64,000 bases of DNA. It comes from Hordeum vulgare subsp. vulgare. Its lineage: Eukaryota > Streptophyta > Magnoliopsida > Poales > Poaceae. Made by a program: the position numbers and the translations under genes. The notes beneath the pieces were generated by a model. The model did no database searches and was not told the origin of the DNA. It saw only the letters and a list, made by a program, of their open reading frames with translations. The DNA lies in the NCBI RefSeq assembly GCF_904849725.1, contig NC_058518.1:7150147-7214146 (forward strand). Direction: 5' to 3'. Positions 45,759-59,212 of this stretch are shown piece after piece. Position 1 is the first letter of the stretch, and every line of letters starts with the position of its first letter.

Positions 45759-46311
45759 CACAACGCCTATAGCTACAGGCTGATGTGAAGAAGCATCTAA
45801 ATAAGATGTACTTCGACGCGTCAAGTCAGACTTATAATGGCCGGCTGCATTGCTGCAGGCCACGTCCTCATCTCGCCGACTCCGAGTATATTTCAACTCG
45901 GCGTCGTTCCACGCGATAGTGACGCCACGCCGTCTCTTCCGATATCGCCGACGACTGATTCTTCTATGATATCTTCACCTCTGGATCAACAAAAACTGCC
46001 TCATAACCTAGCTCATAATACCACTTGTTAGAATAATCCGAGGCAATCCGTCGAAGAAAGTGATGACATAAGAAACATCCCACTGTCTGATATCAACAAG
46101 GTCTCACTAGGTGATTTGCCCGTCCTCAAGATGAATCGCAACAATTTTGCCATGTGCATGAAGTTTTGCAGCGAGCACCATCAAGTTTTAGTTTTGTTAG
46201 AAACAAGGATAATTTTTTTGCAGAAACTACCCTCAAGTTTTAGTTTTGCTACAAACAAGGACAAAATTTTAACAAGTCGGACAGAACTTTTCTCGAAATT
46301 TTGGCAGCATA
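45759..46311 (+). repeat. 550-bp direct repeat, right member (copy 2)
   Basis: Duplicate of 22303-22855. Confidence 0.85.
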
Positions 46312-49300
46312 ACGGGTTGAAAGAAAATGGAAGGGAACTAGGACAACCATTTTGTATTTCACATAAGAGGGAAAGCAATGTATTGTGTGCCGCTACAACA
46401 ACTCTGCCATCCACCAGCTCTTAACTATAGCCGGCCACCATACACAAAGGCGTAACACAACAGCCAGCCTATTACACACACCAACAAACCATCCATTGCC
46501 AAGGGCAACTCCATCCAGGTCCCATGTCCCGCCTTGTGGATTACAACCTAGTTTCTTTTCACGACGCCTCTTCCTTGAGTCCGGAAACCTTTCTCCTCCC
46601 GCACTGACCCGGCCACCAAAGCTAGGCTTGAATAAATGCGGAGGATCATCTTCTATTGCCTTTCAGAGCTAGCAGCACTTCATCTATGCAAAACTAACAA
46701 AAGAATTGTCACCGCATGTTAATTTTTATGCCAAACAAACTAACAACAAGAAGCTATGCATATTCTTCTTATTATTCCACTCAAATCATGGTGAAGTCAG
46801 ATTTGATACAGGGGATTACTCCACTTTAAGATTATATACAATTTAAAGTTCAGAACCGAGTGACCATACCAGCAGAGGAGAGTAGTCTACTTTGAACCAT
46901 GCTTGCGCCTTTGTTCTCAAATCACGCGAGAAAACCAAAACATACAAACTGTGCGTGCTATGCAGATGTGGAGGAGGGGGGAAGCTCACCATGTTTGCTA
47001 GGATGGGCAAGCAGCCATCCGTCTGCTAGTCCTTCCACATGACCAATGTCCAGTCTATAATGAGCAAGCTAAAAAAAGTGTAATGTATGTGTCCAGTAAA
47101 CATGCACACAACAAAATAGCAATCGGCCGGTCATCTAATCTATGTAAAACAATTCAGTGATCCCACTCCTATCTTGCATTGTTTCATTGACAAAACCCAT
47201 TAAAATGAGAGTCATGAATGAGTGAAAAGAAATACATGTTCTGTTATGGAGCTAGCAGTTAGGAAATAGCATGTCTAGCTTTCCAAATCAAGAAGATTTA
47301 GACAATCGAGCAACAATAGATGATCAAGCAACAGTGAAAATGACCAAATGAACTGTACATGATCATAGGAACGATTGATATCAGGAATGCACTGTTAGGG
47401 TACATAGGACAGAACATGCCAGAATTTGATAACAACCCTAGGAATCAAACAACCATGTCATCACTAGTAGACGAATCAGAGTTATAGTGTTTTAGAGGAC
47501 ATGCCATAAGGGGCTTCTTTATAACAAAGCCTGGTAAACCATCACACATATCACACAGCCAAAACATTCCAACCACTGGCATGGAGATCAACCAAGGACC
47601 AACTGCAACCAGCACACACATTACCCAGCACGTCGACAAGGGAAACACTCCAGCGCATGCAACACAATACCCGGCAAAAGACAAAAACTCATAGGACTAA
47701 AATTGAGGGCTAAATCCACTAATTATTTTACCATAATCACCACGAGAAGCACAAGTGCTTGCATTAGAGACCATCAGCGCAACCCAGAATCCTAGAAATT
47801 GCCATGTAATTAAATGTACCAAGGATGGATGGTCATCAGCACAAGTGCTTGCATTGCAAGACGAGTGTTTGTGACTCCTTGAGCATCTCAATGAGTTCAA
47901 ATCGATTTCCGAATGCAACATCATATGTGAACTATAATTATGTGCAATAATTCTGCCAACATAAACAAAATGATACGAAAACAAGGCATGATCGTACTGA
48001 AGAAAACTAATAAAATGAGCCTACTACTAAGTTTTCCACTCATTCAAAATTCATTTGTACTTTCAAGTAATACTTTGACAAAAACTCAGGTATAACTTGG
48101 TATTTATAATATAGCAGGCCCCCAAAACAAAACGAAAATAACAAATGGCAACTCATATGTGACAATTCTAGTAAAAAGCAGCAGCAAGTGTGATAAAAGG
48201 AAGTTCTTGTACTAGGTTGTAGTAGCAGTTGCTAGTACCTTTCTTCACGGACAGATGAAGAACAATAATGTTCTCTTCCTTTTCCTGACTGAGATCAGCA
48301 CCACAATCTAGAATGTAACTGAAGAAGGGCGGGTTTAAGCCATCCACGGTGTGCCCCAACCTCCAGGGGAACCTTGACAATGTAACAATTTAATTCATGA
48401 CACTGACAAAGACCAACATGTATATATATTAGGAAGTAGTAACAAACATGAGCAGGCTAATGGACATGGGAAGTGTGTAATCGTGTAAGGACAGGCTATG
48501 GTTTGATATATTCCAAATTATCACCATTTACATGAAAACCAAAAAGAACTGGACATATATTCACATGTTGAGCTATACTGTTTTTCCTGAATCCGAATAA
48601 TGATAGGATGCCCAGTTTACATAGTGCCTACTCCAGCCACCAAGTCTCTAATTTAGAAAGAATGGGCTATATTCTACACTAACCCAGCAACACAGACATG
48701 ATGATTCACTCCAACTGTATTTGAATATAAAATATATGTTTGGACCCCGGCTAGTCCCAGGGCCTATGCTAGTCCCAGGTTCCATTGAAACTAGTATAGA
48801 GCTTGCAAGTTGCAATTGTTGCATCAACATTGTGTACAATGATGTTTTGCCGGGGGGATGAGAATAGGAACGCGATGATGTGACACCTTTTGCACGCATC
48901 CTGGATAGGAGCAGTTAGTAGATACGTGCTTTGCCGACTACTAGAACCGTGGTCCATGGCCATCAATACCACAAATGGAAGGACAGGCTAGTTGGTTCTG
49001 TAAATTGAAAAAAAAACATTATTTCCATGTCAAAGTATTATGATAACAATCCGAAAATAGGAAATGGCCGATACTGAAATTTAAAGTATTGAACGTCACA
49101 AGCATGGGTACAGCTAGTGTCACACGTCCAACAATCTAAAGTGAGACTACTGCTGCTATCACTGGCAGTGGAGCAGGAAAGGCGCTAGTTTTGACAACTT
49201 GTATGTGTACTACTGCAAATGAACCAGATCAACCATGCGGCTAACTGAAAAATGGAAACAAAGTCCTCCACATGCCTTGGAATTATTTCTCACATGTTGA

Positions 49301-49564
49301 CCCGACAAACAATTAACTAGTTGATTACTCGGATGTATGCAGACCGTTATTTATTTCTTCAAGTAATTTTTCGTTTCAGGTGATCCAAGTCTAGCCAGAA
49401 TTGCACGAGGAATCGTACTTGCAAAATTAACTTGATGCTCGCGAGACTGGAGAGTGCTGCTACATGCACAAATTCAGTCTTCCAGGTTGACCTCTCAAAT
49501 ATTTTAGGTCTTGATAGATGACCATGTCATGGGCTCATGGCAACCTATGGTCACCATAGTACTA

Positions 49565-50917
49565 TTAGAGTATCTCTAGCAGACCCCCTAAAAGGGCCGA
49601 ACCCGCAAAATAACCGCCAAAATACAGGTCAAGGCGGAAAATGCTGCTAGACCAGACCCCACTACCGCGTCCGGCCCGTAATTTTTTTTTGCGGGGCGCG
49701 ACAAAATGCCCACCCTAACCCGCGAAAATGCAGGTTCTTCCGCCCACCCCGTCGGTGCCCTGTATATATCTAAGCGGTTAGTTGGTGGGACATTTCACCC
49801 GCGCTTTTCCCCCACCTACCGCCGCCGGGTGCCGCCTTCGATTCCGGCCGTACCAGCCGTCCGGATCATGACGGTGGGCCGCCGCAGTCCCAAGATCGGC
49901 CTCCACCACGCCCTCGTGCCTCGGCTTACCGGAAAGCTACAAATCGGTGGTTGTTTTGTCGCGACCACCAGATTGGCTTTTCCAGCCACCGTTGGCTGAA
50001 CCAAAGCCATGGATTGGTCGGGAGCACCCCGCACAGCCTCGGCAAAGCGCGAGCGCCGCATGCAGGTACTGGTTCCATCCTCTAGTTGCTGGCGTCGGTT
50101 TGCCGGCAAGGACTCTTCCGGCCATCGCTTGGGCTCGGCTTGCCGATGCCACTCATAGAGTGCGATGACTGCCTAGAAACAGTGTTGCGGCTCACATCCA
50201 ACACACGGCAGCACCTCGGATGGGTATTCTTCAAATGCAGAAACGACGGGGTATGCCCTTCTTCCTCTTCTGCTTTGTCAACTTATTTGGTTAAATTATG
50301 GTAGCTTATTGAGGTGTTCATCTGTGTAGGAAGGTAGATGCTAATTTTGGTATTGGAAAGAAGAATACATCGATCTATTGATAGAAAGAAACTTAATAGA
50401 TGTTCGTGCACTCCTTAGTATAATTGAACCTAACGATGCAGCTGCATGTGCAATTAGAATAGATATTAGAGGTGAATCAACGTCTAATTGTTTAGAATCA
50501 AAGCCGAAGAATGAAGAATGCAAGATGAAGAACCCCTGGATCAACAATGAATGCATGGAGAAGATGTTGATCCAACTAGTGGGAGCAGTTATGGAAGTTG
50601 GATATCTTCTAAAATGTCTAATTGTGGTTCTTGTTTTTTTTGGTCTTGCTGTTTTAGCAATAATTTGGTGAATTATGATGTATCCAATGCCTTTGAAGAA
50701 AATAAAGAAGCAACTAAATGTGTTTTCATGCCTGAAAATGCAATGGAAATAATAGATTTCGCAGGCCAGCGTGGGCGGCGGCCCAGCAGACCCCGTAAAA
50801 TGGACCCTCATAAAAGGATATTTTGCCGCACACGCCGGTCCACAAAAGGGTTTTTCCGCGAACTGCAAACGACTTTTGCGGATCGGCTTTATACGAGGTC
50901 TGCTATAGATGCTCTTA
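49565..50917 (+). mobile_element. PIF/Harbinger-type element (copy 2)
   Basis: Duplicate of 26109-27461 including both TTA target repeats; no difference seen. It carries the second GRF zinc-finger gene copy. Confidence 0.78.
50146..50671 (+). pseudogene. GRF-type zinc-finger protein, nonsense codon (copy 2)
   Basis: Exons 50146-50250 and 50330-50671, the same as copy 1 and with the same TAA at 50342-50344. The lesion therefore predates the tandem duplication. Confidence 0.7.
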
Positions 50918-53416
50918 CATATAAGCAGGAGTCAAATACACGAATTCAGACTGAAGAAGCCATACGTACATGTTCCATATATTATCATCTATCATATAAA
51001 TGAAGCAGGTATTTGTTCTACCCGAGCGCAACCAGAGGGGAGCAGGGGAAGGAGAGGAGCTAACCATGACTGTTATGGAGCCGATGCCGAACAGGCAGCG
51101 GGTCCAACGAAAGAGCCTACCACCACACACCTCGATGAACCCCTTGTCATCTCGTGTACCGATGGAATCCTGCTGCTGCTGCACAAGAAGGACATAACGA
51201 ATGTTGATCTCAAATGGAGAAGGAAAAGAAGAAATCATGTCCTAGTAATGGATCCAGTAACAAAGACCTGTCCTAGACGCTGGAGCGGGGCTCCATGGAG
51301 TTCAGCTTGGGGGTGCCCTCCCTGGGTGAGCTTGTCGAGCCCCACCAACACGTACCAATGTTTAGCACCTGCACATGCAGTGCAAAAAAGAGGTCAATCA
51401 ACATACCAAAGTGATGAGAGGTTTATGACCATTGTCAACCTGAACCCATGGTCAATACTGTTCGATCTAGTACTGGTTTCCGTGTGGATGTGTGCCTAGC
51501 CAGTATTCAAATTTATTGATTGAGCTCAATCCTTCTGCTCATGAACTTGCTCGTAGGGCTGCACGGTGGGTTTTTCCTGAAAAGGATGGACCTTTCATGT
51601 AGTTAATTCTGCTGGTATGACTTTAATCTTGTTCCTCCAAAATGGGGTAGAACATGGTGGTTTGATGACATATTTATCTGTTGTGGTTACTCTCAGTATC
51701 CGGCAATTACTTTCACCAACTCAAGAAATTATACGAGGCCATGAAGTTCAAAATTTTGGATAGACATGTGTCACTTTTTAAAAAGAATGTTGATACAGAA
51801 GTGCATCTCTCTCGAAGAAAAAGATACAGCTTTTTTGAAAACACATATACTATAGATAGGCAAGAACCTGTTTTTTTTTTCTTTTCTTTTAGAACAAATA
51901 TAATAGACTTGGCAAATGGCTGGACCTGTTTTACACGTTATTCAACAGAAGAGCATATAATGAACATTTTATTCCACAGTAATGTCAATGTGAGCACTCA
52001 AAAGCAATATGCTTCATTTCAATGGAGGAAAAAATATCCATTTGACACAGGGATACGGTCAATTTCAACAACAAAATAGGCAACATCACAGAAAAATAGA
52101 ACTCCGGTGAGATTGTAGAGGTGTTGGCAAGAGCCTCTCTCTCTCCCAATGGATGCACACACGCGCGCAAGCTGTTGGAGCAAATTGACACAAGCAAAAA
52201 CAGAGGAGGAGGAGAGCAGCACACACACAGATTTGTTTTGCAGGCAACGGATGCCTTTTTTCTTTCTTCTTGCTTGACCAACAACACACACCGGTTCTGC
52301 TTTTGATGTCCAGTTACAAAAATCATTTTCTTGTACCGAATTTGAGAGGGGAAGATGGGTTAGAGCAGCTTACTACCTTGACGAGCGAGGAGAACCAGAG
52401 GAGGGATGTCCATGGCGTACAGAGCAGCAGCACAACAAGCAGGTGCATGTCCCCTAGAGCAGCAGTACAGCAGGCGGATGAAACAACCTTCCTCTCCCAT
52501 GGCGAAGGTGCTCGATCAGGGAGAGAGAAAAGGTGAGGTGAGGAAGAGCCTACAGAAATATTACGAGACCGAAAGTTGAAGATTTTGGAGAGACATGCGC
52601 GGCCTTCTTAAAAAGAATACTGATAGAGGCAAACTAGATGTACACAAAATAGAATAGAGCAGCTCATAATGTCTAGCACTATACACAAAATAGGCAACTT
52701 CAGAGAAAAATAGTAGTCGTACTCTAGTGAGATTGTAGGGAGGCGCCAAACCAGATGAGATCATGCGAATAACAAATCATTTTTTTGTAAAGATCTTTCA
52801 GGTAGGCAAGAACCTGTTTTTTTTTCGTTTTGAACAACTATAATAGAGCTGGCAAATGGTTGGCTCCTTCTTACAAGTCATTCAAAAGAATAGAACAGCT
52901 CCGTGATGTCTAGCACTCGAAAGCAATATGCTTCATTTCAAAGAAGGAAAAACAAAAAGACTCATTTGACAGAATAATAGGGCCAGTTCAACAACAAAAT
53001 AGGCAACGTCGCAGAAAAATACTACTCTAATGAGCTGGATCATTTTCTTGTACCAAATCTGAGGAAATCTGAGAGGATGAGATGGGTCGGAGCAGCTTAT
53101 TACTTCCTTTCTGGTTTAGGGTCTTGAGCAGCAGCACATGCCTCCTCTCCCATGGTGCCTTCCACGCTCGCCATGGCCGGTGATAGGGTTCAGGTTCCTC
53201 TTGCCTGCTAGGTCGCCATGGCCGCGGGCTAGGGAGGGAGGGACTGCTGCTGGTGTGGCCATGGCATCGAGCTAGGGTTTCGTCCTGAGCTGCTGGATTC
53301 GATCTGGGGTGTAGGGAGAGAAGGGTGGCGTAGAAGGCGGAGGCCGGAAGGTCGCCGACGAGTCTGGGAGTGTGGAGCTCGCCGGTTGTCGGAGAGGGAG
53401 GTGGTCATTGGTGGCT

Positions 53417-53489
53417 GGATGGGGATGGGGATGGGATGGGGATGGGGATGAGATGGGGTTGGGGTTGGGGTTGGGGGCGGGGTTGGTTG
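53417..53489 (+). repeat. G-rich microsatellite (copy 2)
   Basis: Same as 29961-30033; the tract has kept its length. A C to T change lies 5 bp upstream at 53412. Confidence 0.85.
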
Positions 53490-53927
53490 GGAATCGGGAA
53501 GGAGGGCCTATCGTCTCTACTGGTTGGTGTTTGGTTATCTTAAAAATCATTTTTAATTGGCACCGATGGGCCTGCCCGCTGCAATAGTTCAAAACCATGA
53601 AAAATTTCATGTGGTCTTGGCGGGCCTGTACGCGCCGGTTCGAAACGAATTTTCCTTCTGGCGCGGACCAACAAGAGCGCGCGAGCCATAGAAGGTTTTC
53701 GTCATCGACGAATGCTTCTGATTGGTCAGCGTTGAGCTCTCATGGATCGATCCCCTCCTTCCATTTGGTCCATTCATTTTTTCGAATCCAACGACATACA
53801 CTTCACGTCACGTGGATCATGCTCATTGCTCTCTGTATATCCCGTTTAACGATTCTAGCCTAAACTTCCTTCACCTATTATATATAAATCTAAATGTAAA
53901 ACCTAATAAACATGTTCAATACAAATA

Positions 53928-54027
53928 TACTCCCTTCGTCTGGAATTACTTGTCGTAAAAGTAATAAAAATAAATGTATCTACAACTAAAATAAACCTAG
54001 ATACATCCATTCCAAACGAAGGGACTA
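53928..54027. mobile_element. Stowaway-type MITE (copy 2)
   Basis: Duplicate of 30472-30571 with TA flanks preserved. Confidence 0.88.
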
Positions 54028-54464
54028 CGAAACTAAGAAGACGTTCAACTTTGTTGGTATAAGTTTTTTCTTCATGTCTACCTCGTCCCGTGTTCCTCCC
54101 TCGTCTGATGGTGGACACCCGACTAGTCCCTATAAATTTGACCATCAACTTTGTTGGTATAAGTTTTTTCTTCATGTCTACCTCTCCTTTTGTTGCTATT
54201 ATTTTGTCCCTATAAAAGGCACAGTGTCCACAACAGCAGCGATCAATTCATTGCATGCAATGGTATTAATTAGAAAAATTAACATTTTTTTTTCTTTTTT
54301 TTCTCTTCGTCTTGGCCGCGATGCACAACCTAAGATGACCTATACACCAAGAAGGAGGAAGTACCTCTCCTTGATACTACCCATAGTGGGAGTAACATAG
54401 GTAGTACTCCCTCAATCTGGGTTTTATAGAGCATGTGCTTAGTTCAACTTTGTTGATTCCATGC

Positions 54465-55304
54465 TTCATGGCGGTAAACGGGCTCAATGCAGTAAGGATC
54501 CCGGTGGGATGGTGGATTGCCACTGGAGATAACCCTCCGACTCCATACGTTGGAGGCTCTCTCCAAGCCTTGGACAACGCCTTTCGATGGGCAGAGTACG
54601 TAGTCTAATTCACGAAATTGATTTTTTTCGAAACTTATCAATACAAAATTAAAGGAATTATGAATTAATCAACACATTTGTGGATGTATTTGTAGGGCAC
54701 GCAAGCTAGGAGTGATCATAGGCTTGCAAGAAGCTCTTCGGTTGGGATTATTTCTCAATCAACTTTCACTTTTGGCTATGTTGATGCAATTTCAAACAAT
54801 GCTTTAGGTTGAATGGCCTACCACAGGAAGCTTCCGTGTCCTTGTACCTTTCTTACAGAATTTCTACCACAGGGAGTTTTTCCACATGGTTTCTCACGAA
54901 AGGTTTTTAATGAGGCAATATCAATGCAAGCATGGACGATATATGTCATTTTCTCTTTATTTTCCCACTGGGTTTTAGAAGGAGTTTTTCATGGCATATT
55001 GTATGTTTTCTTCTCAATTTTTTCCACAGGGTTTTGGAGGAGAACATTTCAAAGATGATGGGTCTCAAGGACAAGCGAGGATTAGGGGGTGTTAGGATTT
55101 ATTTTAAACTAATTATAATAATTAGGGAATAATCCTCCCTTGTACAGAACCGCTTCGTGCGGGTTGCTAGCCAACCGACGCGACGGTTTTTTCACGACCC
55201 CCACGAGCGGACGCATCCGTTCGTGGCGACGGTTAATTCCCTGTGTATTTAATCCTCATGGATCATCAATGAAAGAGACAGTTCGATCAAATCATACTTT
55301 CACA
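54465..55304 (+). pseudogene. GH5 fragment plus copia tail and LTR (copy 2)
   Basis: GH5-like pieces at 54465-54596 and 54697-54741, the NAM-gene-derived piece at 54769-54860, then the copia tail and its 215-bp LTR (55090-55304). Unchanged from copy 1. Confidence 0.7.
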
Positions 55305-55603
55305 GATGCATGTGCTCTCTCATCGCGACTCTCTCCCTTCCTAATCAAAGAATAGATAAAACGAATAGACCATCTGATTTAAAACAAGAGTCCATGTGAA
55401 TATGCACTTCCATATACACACGCGTGCTTATCCTACTAATCCATGGCTCTAACGCAGTTTGTTAGCTGCACGCATGAGTGCGTGCGTGGCTCTTTGCTTA
55501 TCCTACTAATCCACGCCAATATATCTTTCTTTCCCCAATAAATACACACGGCCGGCGGTGCGTGCGTGCATCCTTTCTTCTCCCTAGCTAGCAGCTTCTC
55601 GCC

Positions 55604-58600
55604 ATGGAGCGCGTGTCGTGGCAACCACTTGCGCTCCTCCTCCTCGCGGCGGCCGCGGCCGTCGCCAGCGGCACTGAGGTCGGGTACGACGGCCGGTCGA
55701 TGGTCATCGATGGCGAGCGCCGCCTCCTCATCTCCGGCTCCATCCACTACCCCAGGAGCACGCCAGAGGTATGCATTGCACACGGAGCAGCAGATGAATA
55801 CACCATCGTCTCGTCTTAGTTTCCATGAATGAATTGTAAGTCTCGATCGTTGCTTGCCTGCAGATGTGGCCGGATCTGATCAGGAAGGCCAAGGAGGGCG
55901 GGCTGGACGCCATCGAGACGTACGTCTTCTGGAACGGCCACGAGCCTCGCCGCCGGCAGTACAACTTCGAGGGCAGCTACGACATCGTGCGCTTCTTCAA
56001 GGAGGTCCAGGACGCCGGCATGTACGCCATCCTCCGCATCGGCCCCTACATCTGCGGCGAGTGGAACTACGGCGGCCTGCCGGCATGGCTGCGCGACATC
56101 TCCGGCATGCAGTTCCGCATGCACAACAACCCCTTCGAGGTACCCACACTGCTAGCAGATCCTTCCCAACAATATAATGGTTTTCCTTGGAGGTCAAAAT
56201 ACGACCAAGTTATTGATGCTTGCAGCAAGAGATGGAGACCTTCACGACCCTCATCGTCGACAAGCTCAAGGAGGCCAAGATGTTCGCCGGACAGGGAGGC
56301 CCCATCATCCTCTCTCAGGTACGTAGTAACTAACTAATATTAATTATGTGAAACTTATCTAGCTTGCATTCCTAGCTACTTGTCGTCGACAAAAGAGTGG
56401 ATCAGTGAATATAACATATATATATGTGAACAATTTACATATATAGATCGAGAACGAGTACGGGAACGTCATGGACAAGCTCAACAACGACGAGTCGGCG
56501 TCTGAGTACATCCACTGGTGCGCCGCCATGGCCAACAAGCAGAACGTAGGCGTGCCGTGGATCATGTGCCAGCAGGACCAAGACGTCCCACCCAACGTGG
56601 TCAGCGCATGCACATTTTCATCTTTCCTATTTTTGTCTCTACCAATTATTATTCTTCTTTCTTCCCAAGTGTAAAACAAAAAAAACTCAATGCTAAGTCT
56701 TCTTAATTACTAGATCAACACCTGCAACGGCTTCTACTGCCACGACTGGTTCCCCAAGAGGACCGACATCCCCAAGATCTGGACTGAGAACTGGACTGGC
56801 TGGTACCCTACATATATATATACCTGGATCAACCTTTATATATTAATTTTCCTTCTTTTTTTCTTATGGAACCTACATGCATATGCGCGAAATTGGTTAG
56901 CACGTTCTACTATATGTTGAATGAAGTTCAGATTGCTCTTACATTTTATCCACGATATATAATTAGGTTCAAAGCCTGGGACAAGCCTGATTTCCACCGG
57001 TCCGCCGAAGACATCGCCTTCTCTGTTGCCATGTTCTTCCAGACGCGAGGATCGCTCCAGAACTACTACATGGTGATTGATTTATAACTAATCTATACTT
57101 TTCTCTTCTACATTAATTTCCATCCTCTAGCAGGCTGGCATGAACTGAATTTTACATCATTTGACATGTTGATCGTCAATTTATATGTGATCAGTACCAT
57201 GGTGGCACCAACTTTGGCCGCACGTCGGGTGGCCCATACATCACAACCAGCTATGACTACGATGCCCCTCTCGATGAGTACGGTACGTGAACCATCTCTT
57301 GTTGTTCCTTCAATTCATATATTCGTCCCAAGCTTATTTGCATCTTGTAAATTAATAATTAGTGTCAATATGCAAATCATATTCATTATCCTTTTATGTT
57401 TTTGTTTTCAGGTAACATCAGGCAGCCAAAATACGGGCACCTCAAGGACCTCCACAATGTCCTCAAGTCCATGGAGAAGATCCTACTCCATGGGGACTAC
57501 AAGGACACCACCATGGGCAACACCAACGTCATGGTAACTAACATGCATTCACATACAATACAAAAATCCTAGCACTGTTTTTAATGGTGTTCACAACAAA
57601 ATTGATCCATTTGGTTCATCAATATCTACACTAGGTTACCAAGTACACGCTGGACAACTCCTCTGCCTGCTTCATCAGCAACAAGTTCGACGACAAGGAG
57701 GTCAATGTGACCCTCGACGACGGCGCAACCCATGTCGTGCCCGCATGGTCCGTGAGCATCCTGCCGGACTGCAAGACCGTCGCGTACAACAGCGCCAAGA
57801 TCAAGACACAGACGTCGGTGATGGTGAAGAGGCCGGGGGTGGAAACCGTGACGGATGGCCTTGCTTGGTCGTGGATGCCCGAGAACCTCCATCCTTTCAT
57901 GACGGACGAGAAGGGTAACTTCAGGAAGAACGAGCTGCTCGAGCAGATCGCGACGTCGGGCGACCAGAGCGACTACCTATGGTACAGGACAAGGTAATCA
58001 AACATCTTGATGCTTAATACAGAACTACACTGTTGCATAAGATTGAAATATAAATTAATCTCTGGTGATGATCAAAATGTGCAGCTTGGAGCACAAGGGG
58101 GAATCGAACTACAAGTTGCACGTGAACACGACTGGCCATGAGCTCTACGCTTTCGTCAATGGCAAGCTTGTTGGTGAGCGTCCCAATATACTCTGAGTGG
58201 TTTGCACACTGATGGATTAATGAACTTGATCAAGCTAATGTTAATTGATTTGATTAATTGGCATGCAGGGAGGCACTACGCTCCTAATGGCGGATTCGTC
58301 TTCCAAATGGAGACACCGGTGAAGCTCCACTCTGGCAAGAACTACATCTCCCTCCTCAGCGCCACCATCGGGCTCAAGAACTATGGTGCTCTGTTCGAGA
58401 TGATGCCCGCCGGCATCGTGGGAGGGCCGGTGAAGCTCGTCGACACCGTCACCAACACCACCGCCTACGACCTCTCCAACAGCTCCTGGTCCTACAAGGC
58501 CGGCCTCGCCGGCGAGTACAGGGAGACCCACCTCGACAAGGCCAAGGACCGCAGCCAATGGAGAGGCGGCACCATCCCGGTGCACCGCCCCTTCACCTGG

Positions 58601-59212
58601 TACAAGGCGACCTTTGAGGCCCCCACCGGTGAGGAGCCCGTGGTGGCGGACCTGCTGGGGCTCGGCAAGGGCGTGGTGTGGGTCAACGGCAACAACCTGG
58701 GCCGCTACTGGCCGTCATACGTCGCCGCGGACATGGACGGCTGCCGGCGGTGCGACTACCGCGGCACATTCATGGCGGATGGCGACGGGCAGAAGTGCCT
58801 CACTGGCTGCAACGAGCCGTCCCAGAGGTTCTACCATGTGCCACGGTCGTTCCTCAAGGCCGGCGAGCCCAACACGATGGTGCTGTTCGAGGAGGCCGGC
58901 GGCGACCCGACGAGGGTGAGCTTCCACACCGTCGCTGTCGGGGCGGCGTGCGCGGAGGCCGCCGAGGTCGGCGACGAGGTGGCGCTGGCGTGCAGCCATG
59001 GCAGGACCATCTCCAGCGTGGACGTGGCCAGCCTCGGCGTCACGCGCGGCAAGTGCGGCGCGTACCAGGGCGGCTGCGAGTCCAAGGCGGCGCTGGCGGC
59101 GTTCACGGCAGCGTGCGTCGGCAAGGAGTCGTGCACGGTGCGGCACACGGAGGACTTCCGCGCCGGGTCCGGGTGTGACTCCGGCGTGCTCACCGTGCAG
59201 GCAACCTGCTGA
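55604..59212 (+). CDS. GH35 beta-galactosidase with SUEL lectin domain (copy 2)
   Basis: Same eleven-exon structure: 55604-55768, 55864-56139, 56226-56318, 56447-56599, 56714-56802, 56967-57072, 57195-57282, 57412-57533, 57635-57993, 58085-58173, 58269-59212. The 827-residue product is identical to copy 1; the only coding difference seen is silent (T at 35207, C at 58663, both Leu). The duplicated unit includes over 13 kb of upstream sequence after the CACTA terminus, with the same promoter, so both copies should be expressed alike unless position matters. The signal peptide, catalytic Glu182 and Glu254 and the eight-cysteine lectin domain are intact. The 3' flank differs by G to C at 59274. 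Confidence 0.95.
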
